In this document: piece by piece, positions 9,484-19,591 of the stretch
Numbering within the stretch: position 1 is the first letter of the stretch
Layout of the letters: each line of letters starts with the position of its first letter
From: Parietichytrium sp. I65-24A
Taxonomy: Eukaryota; Sar; Bigyra; Thraustochytrida; Thraustochytriidae
Assembly: GCA_012862575.1 (NCBI GenBank)
Contig: BLSF01000068.1
Span: 62,001 to 126,000 of the forward strand
Length of the DNA stretch: 64,000 nt
Direction: 5' to 3'
Translations under genes and position numbers: made by a program
Notes under the pieces: generated by a model
What the model saw: only the letters and a program-made list of their open reading frames with translations
Database searches by the model: none
What the model was told of the DNA's origin: nothing

Positions 9484-12400
9484 ATGACGGTAAATAGTCC
9501 GAGGGCGCGAGCCCGACGGAAGGAGCTTGAAAGGGTTGCACAAGGTGCTGCGGAGAGAAATTTTATTGCAGAGTCCCAGAAGGGGTCAATGGTCGGGGAA
9601 GCTCGAGGTTTAGGTTCGATGGAAAAGAAGAGACAGGATGGTGTGCTCCGGAATATTGAGGCCAGTGGGAGGCGGTGCAGCTTCAAGGTGTTGGCAAAGT
9701 CGCGGGTGCCGGAAAAAGCGGCTCGAGAGTCGAGGCGAGTGGACGAAGAGTGCCATCGAATGCTTGCCCACGGATTTGAGGAGTCGTGGAAATACAGCAA
9801 ACCCCAAATCGAAGGCTCGACCGCCATGGCGTTTGATCAGGTGGCAACAATTCCGATGAGCAAACGATATGTCCAGTCTGGTAGATTCAGATCGGAGCTT
9901 GGCGTCATGTCCGAGAAGCTGAACGTTCGAGGCACGGTCGGCTTGAATCAAGTTGACCTTGGAGCTGCAGAGTTACCAACAAACGTTCCGAGTAAGAGCG
10001 GCCAAAATACAAATGTATCTTCGGAAGGGCGAGTTTTCCCTGGCGTGATGCCAAGTGAAAGGTCCACTGCAGCATTGGATCGGGTGATGCAGACCGTTAG
10101 CAAGGACGCGATGGCAGAGGAAATCCGTCGACTAGACAACGATCATGTATACGAGGCCCTTGCCGAATTCGCGCAGCTAAAGTTCCGAATGAGGAACCTT
10201 TTAGGCGCTTTGGCGCAGGTCAGCCCCAACAAGGCCCTTGGGAGCAATTTAGGAGTCTTGTTGGAAGCGTTTGGGCGATGCTTCTCAGGGGTGCAGCAAG
10301 CAATGGTTCTTGGGGAAGGTTTCATGGAAAATCGCGATTGTGATTCTCAGCAGCTTTGTGCATGTGATGACAAGCCGTGGATGCAAGTCGCAGAGAGACG
10401 AGAGTTCGCTTCACGAGGGCACACGAATGCTCACAAAGTTCCACAGGTCCTGGATGCATTGATTCGGCTCGCGCGCCCAGCGCCTGAAACCGAAGCACCG
10501 AAGCAAAATGGTAATGAGTTGGTTTGGGAAAATGCCAATGCAGACTTTTCGGTTCTTGCGGCTCGCATTTCAAATTGCAACGGGCACCACGTCGGAACAT
10601 TTGTGACTATATTCGTGCGCCAAGCCATGAGAGCGTCAGAGTCGCGTTTTATGTTACTTTGTGCCCGCAAGGTTGTCGCGAAATTTAGCCTTGTATTGCA
10701 ACGGAGCGAGAAGACTATCTCTGCCCAGACTGATTTTAACGCAACTCAGTTCCGGCGATTAAGAGCCAATTGCCTTTCTCTGGAGATGCTACAAGGGTGT
10801 TCGCCTACATCTGATCTGGCCACTGTCATTGAGACCATCTCCACAAACATAAAGTGTCATCTGCCCCAAGCAGAGCTCAGTACTGTTCTGTTGATTGACC
10901 AACGCACAAATGAGTTTGTAGTGGAATTTCCACAGTCAAGCGAGGAAGAGAGGATAGCCCAAGTTTCGGGACAGTACAAAGTAGATCTCGCTGAAGGGAT
11001 GAGGGTGTTGTTTCATGAGCGATTCATTGCGACCCCAAATGACTTTGGAGGCCTTTGTGCGGAAAAACATGCCTATGTTTTCATGGACGAGGCCCCGGAC
11101 GAAGCGTTTGTGCACGCGCCGTACGAGAGAAAAATCGTAAATTGCCTCCAACTGAGATGGGGTATTCATGTAAGCGAGGCAGACTCTAGGCTGCGGCGCT
11201 GTGTTGAATCCTCCATCACCACAGAATTTGAGCTGAACCTGAATGAGCCCGCCAAGGACAAGCAGCTGGCGGCTGCTCTGCGAGTCCTGCTCCCAGGCGC
11301 ACGAGAGTGGAGCGGATGTTGGGTCGGCGTGGCCCCGGTCAAAGATACGCATGGGAGGCCATTTGCAGTCGTGCTGGTAGCACAGCGTACGGCGTTTGAG
11401 CGGGATAATGCTGACATTCTCGAAGCCATCGGAGATCGGTTGCAAGGGTGCCTAGACAGCGCGATATATGCTGACCGCGTATTTAGGCATTCACTACGGA
11501 AACAAGTGGAGCAAGAAAATCGCTTGAGTTCGTTGCTCTCGGAGAAGGAGTATTTTCGCAGCATCTCAACGCAAGTCGATCAGTTCCATCTTCACCAAAT
11601 CGATGAAAATTTTTTGCTGCAAGCGTGCCAATTCGTGAAAATGGCACTACAGTCTCCCGACTCCTGCATTTGGTTGCGTGGGGATATTGCGCAGTTTTTG
11701 TTCCCGAGCGCTCAATTGCCCCAGGGATCCGCCTTAGAGGAAACGTTGGTGCCGTGCACTGCGGAAGGAAAGGTTCTCGATGCGCGATTTCATCCAATGT
11801 CGGGCACAACACCGTCAGAGATGATTAGTCTCCACAACTGCACCGAGATTCTTGTGCCTCTTGCCTCGCGCTCAGGAAAGCCCTTAGGGATTCTTCAAAC
11901 CTTTCATCCACAAACCAGACTACGAAGAAACAGTCTCGACGATGCTGGCAAGGAGACCCTAGTTTTGTGGCTTGTGCGATCACGAAGTGTAGCGGAACTT
12001 TGTTCTCAAGCGATCGAGAGGGCGGTGATTTGCAATCAGTATTCCAGCATCATAAACGCTGCGCAGTCGTACCCCCAGACGGTTAATGAGCACCTGGCTG
12101 TCGTATTCCGCCGTACCGAACGGGAGAGAGCGCAGCGACCTTTCTTTGCATGTCTTCCCGGTACCAGTCATTCTGTGAGCGAAGCTGCACACGGTGAAAA
12201 AGATGGCGAGGCTGTCCAAAGTCTGTATGCTTGTGAGGTGGCTCCTCTTTTTGACATGCTGAGATACGTGCTCCGCTTGAATAGTGTTTCGATTTTGCTA
12301 ATAGATGATACCTGGGACACGACACGGTTCTTGAGACTGAGCGAGGAGCATCACCCAAACGTCCTTGAGCCGGTGGAGTTTGACCTGGCGAATTACGTCT

Positions 12401-14859
12401 TACGAGGCGGTTATTCGACAGTGTTTCAGCACGCACCAAGGGCTACTCTCGAAGATCTGGTGTTGAAAGCTGATATTGAGGAGGATGGTGAGTCAACGGA
12501 TAGCGAGAGCGATACTGATACCTCCGGATCGCTTAGTGAGGGCGATGGTGGCGACGGTGCAGGTGAAGCGTTCGTGAGCGCGGGATTTCGCCGACAGCAA
12601 ACCTTAAACAGTGCATGTGAGCTGGACGAAGAAAGTGGCGAAGTATCGAGCCATGCAACGTTGACCGATGACGAAGATTTTTCGCGACCGTCGCGGAGCA
12701 CCTGCAGAATCCATGTCCTGAGACCAAGTCAAGGTGCTGCAGACGGAAGTGGGGTTAGCTTCATGTTGGCTTCGCCCAAGCCGTCAAGGACCAGCTTAAA
12801 GTCAAGTGCATTAGAGTTTGGTGCCTGCAGTTCTTCTTTTATTCATTGTAGCAACGATAGCGACGATGATGGTTCTTTGGGGGAATCGCTTGATGGCGAT
12901 TCGCTGGACAGCTCTGATGAGGGGAGAAAAGGTGGTTACTTCCTGGAGAACGCTGGATTGGGTGAGCGTGCCTCAAGCCATGTGATGGTTTCCTGTGTGG
13001 AGCACAGTCTATCCAAAATCAACGACTCTGTTTCAGTCCATATGCAGCGCGCTGCTTCCGAAGTGGAGACATCTATGCAGCTGCGCAGATTCTGGTCAGC
13101 GCCAACAGGGATTGTCGCTCAGTTTGCCAGGTTCGTTAGCCCACTTCCTATCGGCTCTGCCCCTGAAGAGGCTCCCTCTAATGTCGGCCTTGCTGAGGCG
13201 TGGGACTTGCTGAGTAGGAATGATCAAGCCTCCACCGGGCTTGTGGCTACCACCAGTCTTTGCAGCCTTCGGCTTGAAGAGGTGAAGTTCGCGGAAGCCA
13301 TTTGCGGCGTTTCTTCGCTGCTGCTTCGTAACCTTCACCAGTTTTCAATTCTCAGCGAGCGCACGCAGAGGAGCCAGGCGATCCGTGAAATCCTAACTAT
13401 GGGAGCAGATGAAACACACGCAGCTTTCGAGAGACTCCATTATATTGGTTGGCGGGTTCGCGACTTGCTCCAGTGCGACCGCGTTACGATACATCGGATG
13501 TCTTCTGCGCACCGTCTTCTAGTTCCTATCTTTCAAACAGACAACTTGTTGCACACCTCAGCCTCCGCGAAGAATAGCTTTGACGTGTCCTCATCAACAC
13601 ATAGCGAGAGACTTTTGGTGAAAGTTGGAGAAGCCAGCAATGTTGCACGTTGTGTCGAAATGAACCTGCCTGTCACGCATAGCACTGTGATGGATAGTGA
13701 TTCAAGGCCGCTGGTGGAACTCTCGAAAGGAGGCGAGAAGGCATACACAATATATTCAGAGCTCTGCTTACCACTCTTCGATTGCTCTCGGAGAAAAGTC
13801 ATCGGTGCAATCCAAGCCTGCAACAAAATATCTGTGGAGCGGCAGCCGGTGTATGAGCGAGCAAATGTGAAGCCAAATTTTGTCGCCGGAAGTCCTCAAG
13901 ACCCCTCGATAGAGGCGTTTTCTAAAGAGGACATTCCGATTGTGGTGGAGTCTGGGGTTGTTGCGGTATTGGAGGATCTGATGAAAAGATGCGACCTGAA
14001 AAGTAGCAATCCCGAGGCTTTTGCGCTTCTACGAAGCGAGATTAGCGCAATGGCCTTAGAGACGCTGTCACGCAGCATCTGTTTAAGTAAAGCGAAAGAA
14101 GCGTTTTTGCAGGGCAGAAAGCGTGCCCATGATCAAATTACCGCAAAAATACGGCAAAGAAAAAGTCGCGAGGACCTTCAGAGTCAATTTAGCACATCGG
14201 ACGTCCTCAAAAAACTGGAACGTGATCCAAGCTTTGGGGCATCCAAGGATTTACTTGAGCTTCCCCCCAGCCGAAACTCACGTCAAGACATGTCGGGTGA
14301 CGCCGATGCCTTGGTTGCGAAGGCAAGTGTTTCGTCACCGAAGAGCAACGAGGCAAACGAGTTCCTGAATTGGAGTTCTGAGGTCGCACAGGGTGTGGTC
14401 GACTCGTTTTCGATGAGCCGGCAGTCGAGTCGAGCCTATGCTTCGAGCAAGTCGAGCGAATCTAACCACAGCGCAACCCTGACGCACAGTAAGAGCATGC
14501 TGGAAACAGCTAAAGGCGAACCAAAGGAAAGTGTTCGTCGTTTGCTGCGACGTGCAACGAAGAAGCTTCAACAAGACGAGGAAATACGACAGGAACGAGA
14601 AAAATACCTCACAATGAGTCGCCAGCGCGAAGATAAGAGTTGGGCCGACTTTTTCCCGAACGCCAGCGGAGGAGTAACGGGAGTCCATGAGGAGAATGAA
14701 TACGTGACTGGATTTGCAGAGATGCTTGAAACGAGTCAAATCGAAACATCCCATTCATACCGAAGGAAGCAACCGAGCGAAGAGGGAGGGAATGCCGAAC
14801 TCGAGACGGAGGAAAAAAAGCAAGGTGGCGTCAAAGTGGCGCTTCCAACGAAAAAGTAG
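9484..14859 (+). CDS. Giant GAF-domain protein (1791 aa)
   Basis: A single exon. At least three GAF-type sensory modules are visible: about 444-656 (starts L-A-T-V-I-E-T-I-S, ends at R-P-F-A-V-V-L-V-A-Q, helix after), about 690-846 (ends with S-G-K-P-L-G-I-L-Q) and the clearest, about 1315-1500, with R-D-L-L-Q-C-D-R-V-T near its start and V-I-G-A-I-Q-A-C-N-K at its end, the classic GAF core. A Ser/Asp-rich disordered segment (about 995-1160) separates modules 2 and 3. The C-terminal 250 residues are charged and coiled-coil-like. I see no catalytic domain (no HD phosphodiesterase, cyclase, kinase or HTH). GAF domains bind cyclic nucleotides or other small ligands and dimerise; here the protein may be a scaffold or regulator. 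Later in-frame ATGs exist (9590, 9619), so the first 50 residues are uncertain. Confidence 0.75.
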   Translation: MTVNSPRARARRKELERVAQGAAERNFIAESQKGSMVGEARGLGSMEKKRQDGVLRNIEASGRRCSFKVLAKSRVPEKAARESRRVDEECHRMLAHGFEESWKYSKPQIEGSTAMAFDQVATIPMSKRYVQSGRFRSELGVMSEKLNVRGTVGLNQVDLGAAELPTNVPSKSGQNTNVSSEGRVFPGVMPSERSTAALDRVMQTVSKDAMAEEIRRLDNDHVYEALAEFAQLKFRMRNLLGALAQVSPNKALGSNLGVLLEAFGRCFSGVQQAMVLGEGFMENRDCDSQQLCACDDKPWMQVAERREFASRGHTNAHKVPQVLDALIRLARPAPETEAPKQNGNELVWENANADFSVLAARISNCNGHHVGTFVTIFVRQAMRASESRFMLLCARKVVAKFSLVLQRSEKTISAQTDFNATQFRRLRANCLSLEMLQGCSPTSDLATVIETISTNIKCHLPQAELSTVLLIDQRTNEFVVEFPQSSEEERIAQVSGQYKVDLAEGMRVLFHERFIATPNDFGGLCAEKHAYVFMDEAPDEAFVHAPYERKIVNCLQLRWGIHVSEADSRLRRCVESSITTEFELNLNEPAKDKQLAAALRVLLPGAREWSGCWVGVAPVKDTHGRPFAVVLVAQRTAFERDNADILEAIGDRLQGCLDSAIYADRVFRHSLRKQVEQENRLSSLLSEKEYFRSISTQVDQFHLHQIDENFLLQACQFVKMALQSPDSCIWLRGDIAQFLFPSAQLPQGSALEETLVPCTAEGKVLDARFHPMSGTTPSEMISLHNCTEILVPLASRSGKPLGILQTFHPQTRLRRNSLDDAGKETLVLWLVRSRSVAELCSQAIERAVICNQYSSIINAAQSYPQTVNEHLAVVFRRTERERAQRPFFACLPGTSHSVSEAAHGEKDGEAVQSLYACEVAPLFDMLRYVLRLNSVSILLIDDTWDTTRFLRLSEEHHPNVLEPVEFDLANYVLRGGYSTVFQHAPRATLEDLVLKADIEEDGESTDSESDTDTSGSLSEGDGGDGAGEAFVSAGFRRQQTLNSACELDEESGEVSSHATLTDDEDFSRPSRSTCRIHVLRPSQGAADGSGVSFMLASPKPSRTSLKSSALEFGACSSSFIHCSNDSDDDGSLGESLDGDSLDSSDEGRKGGYFLENAGLGERASSHVMVSCVEHSLSKINDSVSVHMQRAASEVETSMQLRRFWSAPTGIVAQFARFVSPLPIGSAPEEAPSNVGLAEAWDLLSRNDQASTGLVATTSLCSLRLEEVKFAEAICGVSSLLLRNLHQFSILSERTQRSQAIREILTMGADETHAAFERLHYIGWRVRDLLQCDRVTIHRMSSAHRLLVPIFQTDNLLHTSASAKNSFDVSSSTHSERLLVKVGEASNVARCVEMNLPVTHSTVMDSDSRPLVELSKGGEKAYTIYSELCLPLFDCSRRKVIGAIQACNKISVERQPVYERANVKPNFVAGSPQDPSIEAFSKEDIPIVVESGVVAVLEDLMKRCDLKSSNPEAFALLRSEISAMALETLSRSICLSKAKEAFLQGRKRAHDQITAKIRQRKSREDLQSQFSTSDVLKKLERDPSFGASKDLLELPPSRNSRQDMSGDADALVAKASVSSPKSNEANEFLNWSSEVAQGVVDSFSMSRQSSRAYASSKSSESNHSATLTHSKSMLETAKGEPKESVRRLLRRATKKLQQDEEIRQEREKYLTMSRQREDKSWADFFPNASGGVTGVHEENEYVTGFAEMLETSQIETSHSYRRKQPSEEGGNAELETEEKKQGGVKVALPTKK

Positions 14860-15058
14860 AGGTAATGTCTGAATCAAACGTTCCTTATAGTCACGAGCCA
14901 GATGCCACGTACCGCATGCAGAAGGTTACGCGGGGAATGGAGTGAGGAGTCTTTGCACGCTGCGTATTTGGGCCGCCCCAACAATCGATCTTTAAAATTG
15001 ACTGTGCGATAACGCAAAATGATGGTTACAATTCAAATCGATTGGAGAGATAATGTTA

Positions 15059-16255
15059 CTAGATCATGTTGTGATTATATGTCTGTTGTGTAATCTGGGA
15101 CTCACGCTGCCTCTGACCTTTCTTGTAGGCAACGAAAGCAATGACGGAGAGTCCAGCAAATGCGCCCCCGGCAATGATGTATGGCGAAGTATCAGTGGAG
15201 GAGCTAGTCGAGTCATCGCTCACGGTATCGGCTGCTTCTCCAGATGCACCAAAAGTAGGCGCTTGCGCGACAAAGGTGCCGTAGGTGTTTCCTCCAGGTG
15301 TTCCGTCGCTCGTTGTCACGCTGACCGCAGTCTTGTCGGTTCGAAGAAGGTAAAAGTTGCCAGAATATTCAGGATGAACCGATGGGAGTCCAACGAGAAG
15401 GTGGTACAGAGGCATGTCCGCTTCAAGTTCTCCCTGGACGGTGCCCGGAACAGCGGCACACTCTGCGTAAGTGTTTGACCCCCCCGTTCCGGTGCAGCGG
15501 CTTACATCTGCAACGGGTCCAGTGCACTCTGGAGTTTTTCTGTTTATGGTAATGCAGCCCATATGGCTGTTTGTTGCTGCAAACACACACTGGCCATATG
15601 ATTGCATCTGGGTATTCATTCTTGTGTTGATATGAGCGATGGCATCATCTTGGAAGTCATATGTGACGTGAAGACCACCCGCGGGCTTGACCGTGAGCAC
15701 TGAACCGCCAGAAATTCTGAAATTGTGGCAGTTAGAGTAACTCTGGTGCGGCATGAATCGTACCCCGAAGCTGTCTTGGTTGCCGTATATGAGCATTTTC
15801 ATGGTGTAGTCCCCATCTGGCAACCAGGTCGGAATCTGCATCTTGGAATTGCACCTCAAGATCTGAAATTCTTCATCTCCAGCATGGCTATCGCTCCCCA
15901 GCCCCCAGTCGTCAGCACGAGCAGAGAGGCACTGGCGATTGTAGCACGTCATGTAGACGATGTTGTCCACACTGTCGAACTTGTTCCTGGTCGTTTCATC
16001 GTAAGTGTTTCCCGCTGCCTCGGAGAGCGGGAGGATGCTGATTTGAACAAAACCACCCATGTGGTTGTTGCGGCCCCATACGAGAGGAATCTCTTGTCCA
16101 CGAGCATATATTGCTGCCAAAGCAGTGGATGCCCCGCACTCATACTGCCCGCCGTTGGTGTGAACTTGATAATCCCTTGGCCTTGGTGATGCAAAGATAG
16201 TGTGTCCCTGCGCGGACACAGCCAGCAGAGCTGCGAGAATAACCGACTTGATCAT
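15059..16255 (-). CDS. Secreted, membrane-anchored LPMO-like copper protein
   Basis: 398 residues. Signal peptide 1-17 ends A-Q-G, so predicted cleavage exposes His18 as residue 1 (H-T-I-F-A-S-P-R-P-R-D), the hallmark of lytic polysaccharide monooxygenases. A second candidate copper ligand is His65 in N-N-H-M-G-G-F, the equivalent of the family's second histidine. Also matching the fold: I-P-T-W-L-P-D-G-D-Y near 141-150 and the last-strand motif Y-S-N-C-H-N-F-R-I around 173-181, comparable to the Y-x-x-C-A-D-x-x-I of chitin/cellulose-active LPMOs, with Tyr173 or Phe179 as possible axial residue. After about residue 320 comes a Ser/Thr/Asp linker, one transmembrane helix (about 360-377) and a short basic-polar tail: a type I membrane protein. 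The substrate is unknown. Could instead be a non-catalytic copper-binding relative, as in the X325/BIM1 group. Confidence 0.7.
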   Translation of the reverse strand: MIKSVILAALLAVSAQGHTIFASPRPRDYQVHTNGGQYECGASTALAAIYARGQEIPLVWGRNNHMGGFVQISILPLSEAAGNTYDETTRNKFDSVDNIVYMTCYNRQCLSARADDWGLGSDSHAGDEEFQILRCNSKMQIPTWLPDGDYTMKMLIYGNQDSFGVRFMPHQSYSNCHNFRISGGSVLTVKPAGGLHVTYDFQDDAIAHINTRMNTQMQSYGQCVFAATNSHMGCITINRKTPECTGPVADVSRCTGTGGSNTYAECAAVPGTVQGELEADMPLYHLLVGLPSVHPEYSGNFYLLRTDKTAVSVTTSDGTPGGNTYGTFVAQAPTFGASGEAADTVSDDSTSSSTDTSPYIIAGGAFAGLSVIAFVAYKKGQRQRESQITQQTYNHNMI

Positions 16256-17845
16256 TTTGTTGCTTGCAACAGGATAACTTTGCGCCCTTGAGTTTGGTGT
16301 TTGTTGGTCTTGCTACACCATCAATCTGTCTCCGAGGTTCCTTCCAGCAATGTAAAGCTCTTACGAGTTTTGAGAGTGTGAGCACAGCGCTTGATCAAAA
16401 GGTCACAACTACTACTACCCTGGAAAAGGAACATGCCAAGAGAGACGCTTCGAAAGCAAGTGTAAAGCGCAGCGGAAACACTACCTCGCGCGTTAGGTCC
16501 ATCTTGCAGACACTTTCCCTCTTTTGATCAGTCCATCCTGCGCACGAGGTGCCTTCTATCGAGACTATTTGCGACTCATGAGGACACCCTCGCCCGTGGC
16601 AACAAAGTCTAAAATCGTGCAAAGAGTCTTACCGTAGCTATCTCCAAATCACACATCATAATAAACTCACTCTCCTTCGCCGAAGGGATCAAACTTTCAG
16701 AGGCGCACTCTCAGATTCCGCTCTCCCGGGCAGAGCCAGTGTGGAAAACCAAGGAGTTTCACAGAGACTTTCCCTCTTCCATCTGGGATCATCTGGGACC
16801 CGAAACATTCACCAAACACCAGTCAACTATCTACTAGCTACTAGATAAGGAGGGTGTGTACTAAAACTGTCTATTGGCACTTAGCCCGAGTTAGTGAGTC
16901 CTTTTTGTAAAGAAATGTGGACATCTGCCAAGCGTTACTCAGTACCGCTGCTCACTAACTACACACTGTTCGCTTTGGCTGCTTCGAGTTGAAGTTTGGG
17001 ACGTCTGGGACCGCAGACTGCAGTCGCTGCAGTCGCAGTGGCTTTTATCAGTACTGACAGTGTGTACTTACTACTCACAGCTAGCTAGTACACAACAGGG
17101 TTTTTTTCGAACATCGATCGATTGAACGACTGTGGTGCAGTGTTGACAATTTGTAAATGTGCGCACGCCAAAGCCCAGGCTTGTCTGCGAATTCAAAAGG
17201 CTTTCGGGTATTTCAGTATTATCGCATCACTCTTTACAGCTCTGCGGGTCGGTCATTTCTGTTTTCTGCAGCTCGCAACTCGTTGCGCAAGCAATCCATG
17301 CGACGTTCCAAACACCCCCAGCCCTTGAGGCGTAGCGAGGCTTTGACATTCTCCAGATCGTCCTGTAAGCGACGAAACAGCTTCCACAATTTTCTTTTGG
17401 AGGGAGAGTGACTTCGCTGGCGGTCACACAGACCAACCTCGTAACTGTCTCTTCGGGAAAAAGTGGCGCTGGAATCTCTTGATTTGAAGTTCACAAAGCT
17501 CACAATCTCATCGAAAAAGTTGCGTAGCTTACTCACTGTTGTCCGTCCACCCCACCTTCCGATAGGGTTTGTTTACGCTGCACTTCGTGGCTTCACTTGT
17601 TGTCCGTCCTCAACGAACATTGACTGTGCAAAACTTGACTGTGAGACCTCGCCAGTGCTCTTCTGTGGCGTGCACCTCGATCTGAGATTGATTCGTCGTA
17701 AATGGCATGCGGCGTAGCAGCTTGGGCACTGAGAAAGCGCCGCTTCAAGTCGCCGGTGCAGCCGCCTTTCGTCCTGGCTTGGCGCGCCGCTGTGATGCCA
17801 CGTGAATATGAAATGTGAAGTGTGAAAGAGATACGTAAACAAAAC

Positions 17846-18323
17846 NNNNNNNNNNNNNNNNNNNNNNNNNNNNNNNNNNNNNNNNNNNNNNNNNNNNNNN
17901 NNNNNNNNNNNNNNNNNNNNNNNNNNNNNNNNNNNNNNNNNNNNNNNNNNNNNNNNNNNNNNNNNNNNNNNNNNNNNNNNNNNNNNNNNNNNNNNNNNNN
18001 NNNNNNNNNNNNNNNNNNNNNNNNNNNNNNNNNNNNNNNNNNNNNNNNNNNNNNNNNNNNNNNNNNNNNNNNNNNNNNNNNNNNNNNNNNNNNNNNNNNN
18101 NNNNNNNNNNNNNNNNNNNNNNNNNNNNNNNNNNNNNNNNNNNNNNNNNNNNNNNNNNNNNNNNNNNNNNNNNNNNNNNNNNNNNNNNNNNNNNNNNNNN
18201 NNNNNNNNNNNNNNNNNNNNNNNNNNNNNNNNNNNNNNNNNNNNNNNNNNNNNNNNNNNNNNNNNNNNNNNNNNNNNNNNNNNNNNNNNNNNNNNNNNNN
18301 NNNNNNNNNNNNNNNNNNNNNNN
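17846..18323. other. Assembly gap (478 N)
   Basis: A run of 478 unknown bases. Flanks are low-complexity (AAAC on the left, CT-rich on the right), consistent with a repeat that failed to assemble. Frames drawn across it are meaningless. Confidence 0.99.
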
Positions 18324-19343
18324 ACACTACTCGTCTTCTCTCTCTCCCCCTCACCCCCTCCCCCTCATTCCTTCACCAGAGCAACGTTGCTTTGATCAAG
18401 TTGCTTTACTTGACGGGGCTTCGCCATCGCAGGGATTCTCTGATTTCTGGAATTTGATGGGCACTGGTTCGGGTGCCCAATGTTTCATACTGCTTCGCAT
18501 CCGTCGACGCAATTATAGCTAATGAATGCACTGCTCGATCTGATGCGAGCATGTCGTGTCCGATACTCAGGCGTAAAGAGAGAGAGAGCACTTCCGTCAG
18601 GGTCTCAGAGCAAGGATTTGGTCGTTTTTGTGCGCCTTCATTGAGCTTGACTGAAACTTGGATGAGGAGAAACAGCATCGCAAATGCGCGCCTTTTCCCG
18701 CCACGATGAGATGGGGCGGGGCTCTTTCCTTTTATGGCAGTTCGCCGTGGTTCCGAGACGTGAACGACGTGCTGAGAACGCATTGAGGCCGGCGAGATGA
18801 CTGACTGGCTAGCTGGCTGGCTGGCGAAAGCTTGAGCGATTGAGGATTCCCAAAATCCACAAGATCGATCGACAGAACAAGTCGGAGTTGGGCTCCGATC
18901 AGTGAGTCTCGCTGCTCGTGAGGCTCGACCGAACACCTCTCGAGGCAGGAACCGCTTCGATACGCCGGCCAAGAACCAAGAACCAAGAACTAAGCCCCGG
19001 CCCAGCTCGAGCAACTCATCTTCCGAGCTCCTATTCCCACACCTGCAAGTACGTAAGCATCCCCTTGCTCCACGCCTTTGCAGCTCCACTATCCCCACCA
19101 TCATCTCCCTCGCGCAACGCCTTCCCCGCCGACCCTCCCTCGCCATCAGCTCCCCCACCATCTCGCAGGCTCCTTCGGCTCCAGACCGCTCGTCTCCATC
19201 GGGTGCGCCAATGTCTCCTCACACCGCTCGACTTGTCCACGAGCCGCTCCTGGGCAACGCCAACTGACTCGCTCGAGGCCCCCGTCCTCCCGTCCTCCCG
19301 TCCTGCCGCCTGCCTGTGCGCCTGTGCGCCTGTGCGTAAGCGT

Positions 19344-19410
19344 CGCAAGTACGCAAGTACGTCTCCGCAAGTGTACACGCAAGTGAAAAACAGTCAAAGT
19401 ACGCGAGCGA
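19344..19410. promoter_or_regulatory. CAAGTACG element cluster upstream of Rab-like gene
   Basis: CGCAAGTACGCAAGTACG at 19344-19361, then CGCAAGTGTACACGCAAGTG and AAAGTACGCGAGCG, about 190-250 bases before the Rab-like ATG. The same CAAGTACGC words lie beside at least three other gene starts in this window. A regulatory role is inference from recurrence and position. Confidence 0.4.
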
Positions 19411-19535
19411 CGCTGTGCCTCATTGGCTCATCTCGCAAAGCTCACGAAGCTCACGCACTCAGTCACGCAACGCAACGCAATTTCACACTGCGCGACGCCA
19501 CGCAAGAGGTCAGGTCGATCGACACACCTACACAC

Positions 19536-19584
19536 AGAGAGAGAGAGAGAGAGAGAGAGCGTTGCGGTTGGGGTTGGGGTTGGC
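19536..19584. repeat. (AG)n followed by GGTTGGG repeats
   Basis: About 12 AG units, then GGTTGGGGTTGGGGTTGG in the immediate 5' leader of the Rab-like gene, ending within ten bases of the ATG. Confidence 0.8.
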
Positions 19585-19591
19585 GCTGGGG

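Larger units (their letters stand above)
16256..19591. other. Gene-poor region with assembly gap
   Basis: No supported gene. Short frames in 17.1-17.7 kb and 18.4-19.3 kb lack any recognisable domain, and one long frame exists only because it runs across the gap. Contains AG-, GGCT- and CAAGTACG-type simple repeats. The promoter and 5' UTR of the Rab-like gene occupy the last few hundred bases. A gene could be hidden in or beside the gap. Confidence 0.45.

Noticed and set aside
11166-11564. Frames antisense to the GAF protein (several of 100-170 codons)
   Set aside because: Shadows of a strong plus-strand coding region; no domains.
17593-18354. Long frame on the minus strand (and a plus-strand one at 17822-18457)
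   Set aside because: They exist only because unknown bases in the gap contain no stops; flanking pieces are short and featureless.
18406-19161. 251-codon frame on the minus strand
   Set aside because: No recognisable domain, no signal of protein-like hydrophobic patterning, and it overlaps simple repeats and other overlapping frames on both strands; a real gene is not excluded but not supported.
19564-19584. Telomere-like GGTTGGG repeats
   Set aside because: Only three short units, internal, flanked by AG repeats and a gene start; not a telomere seam.
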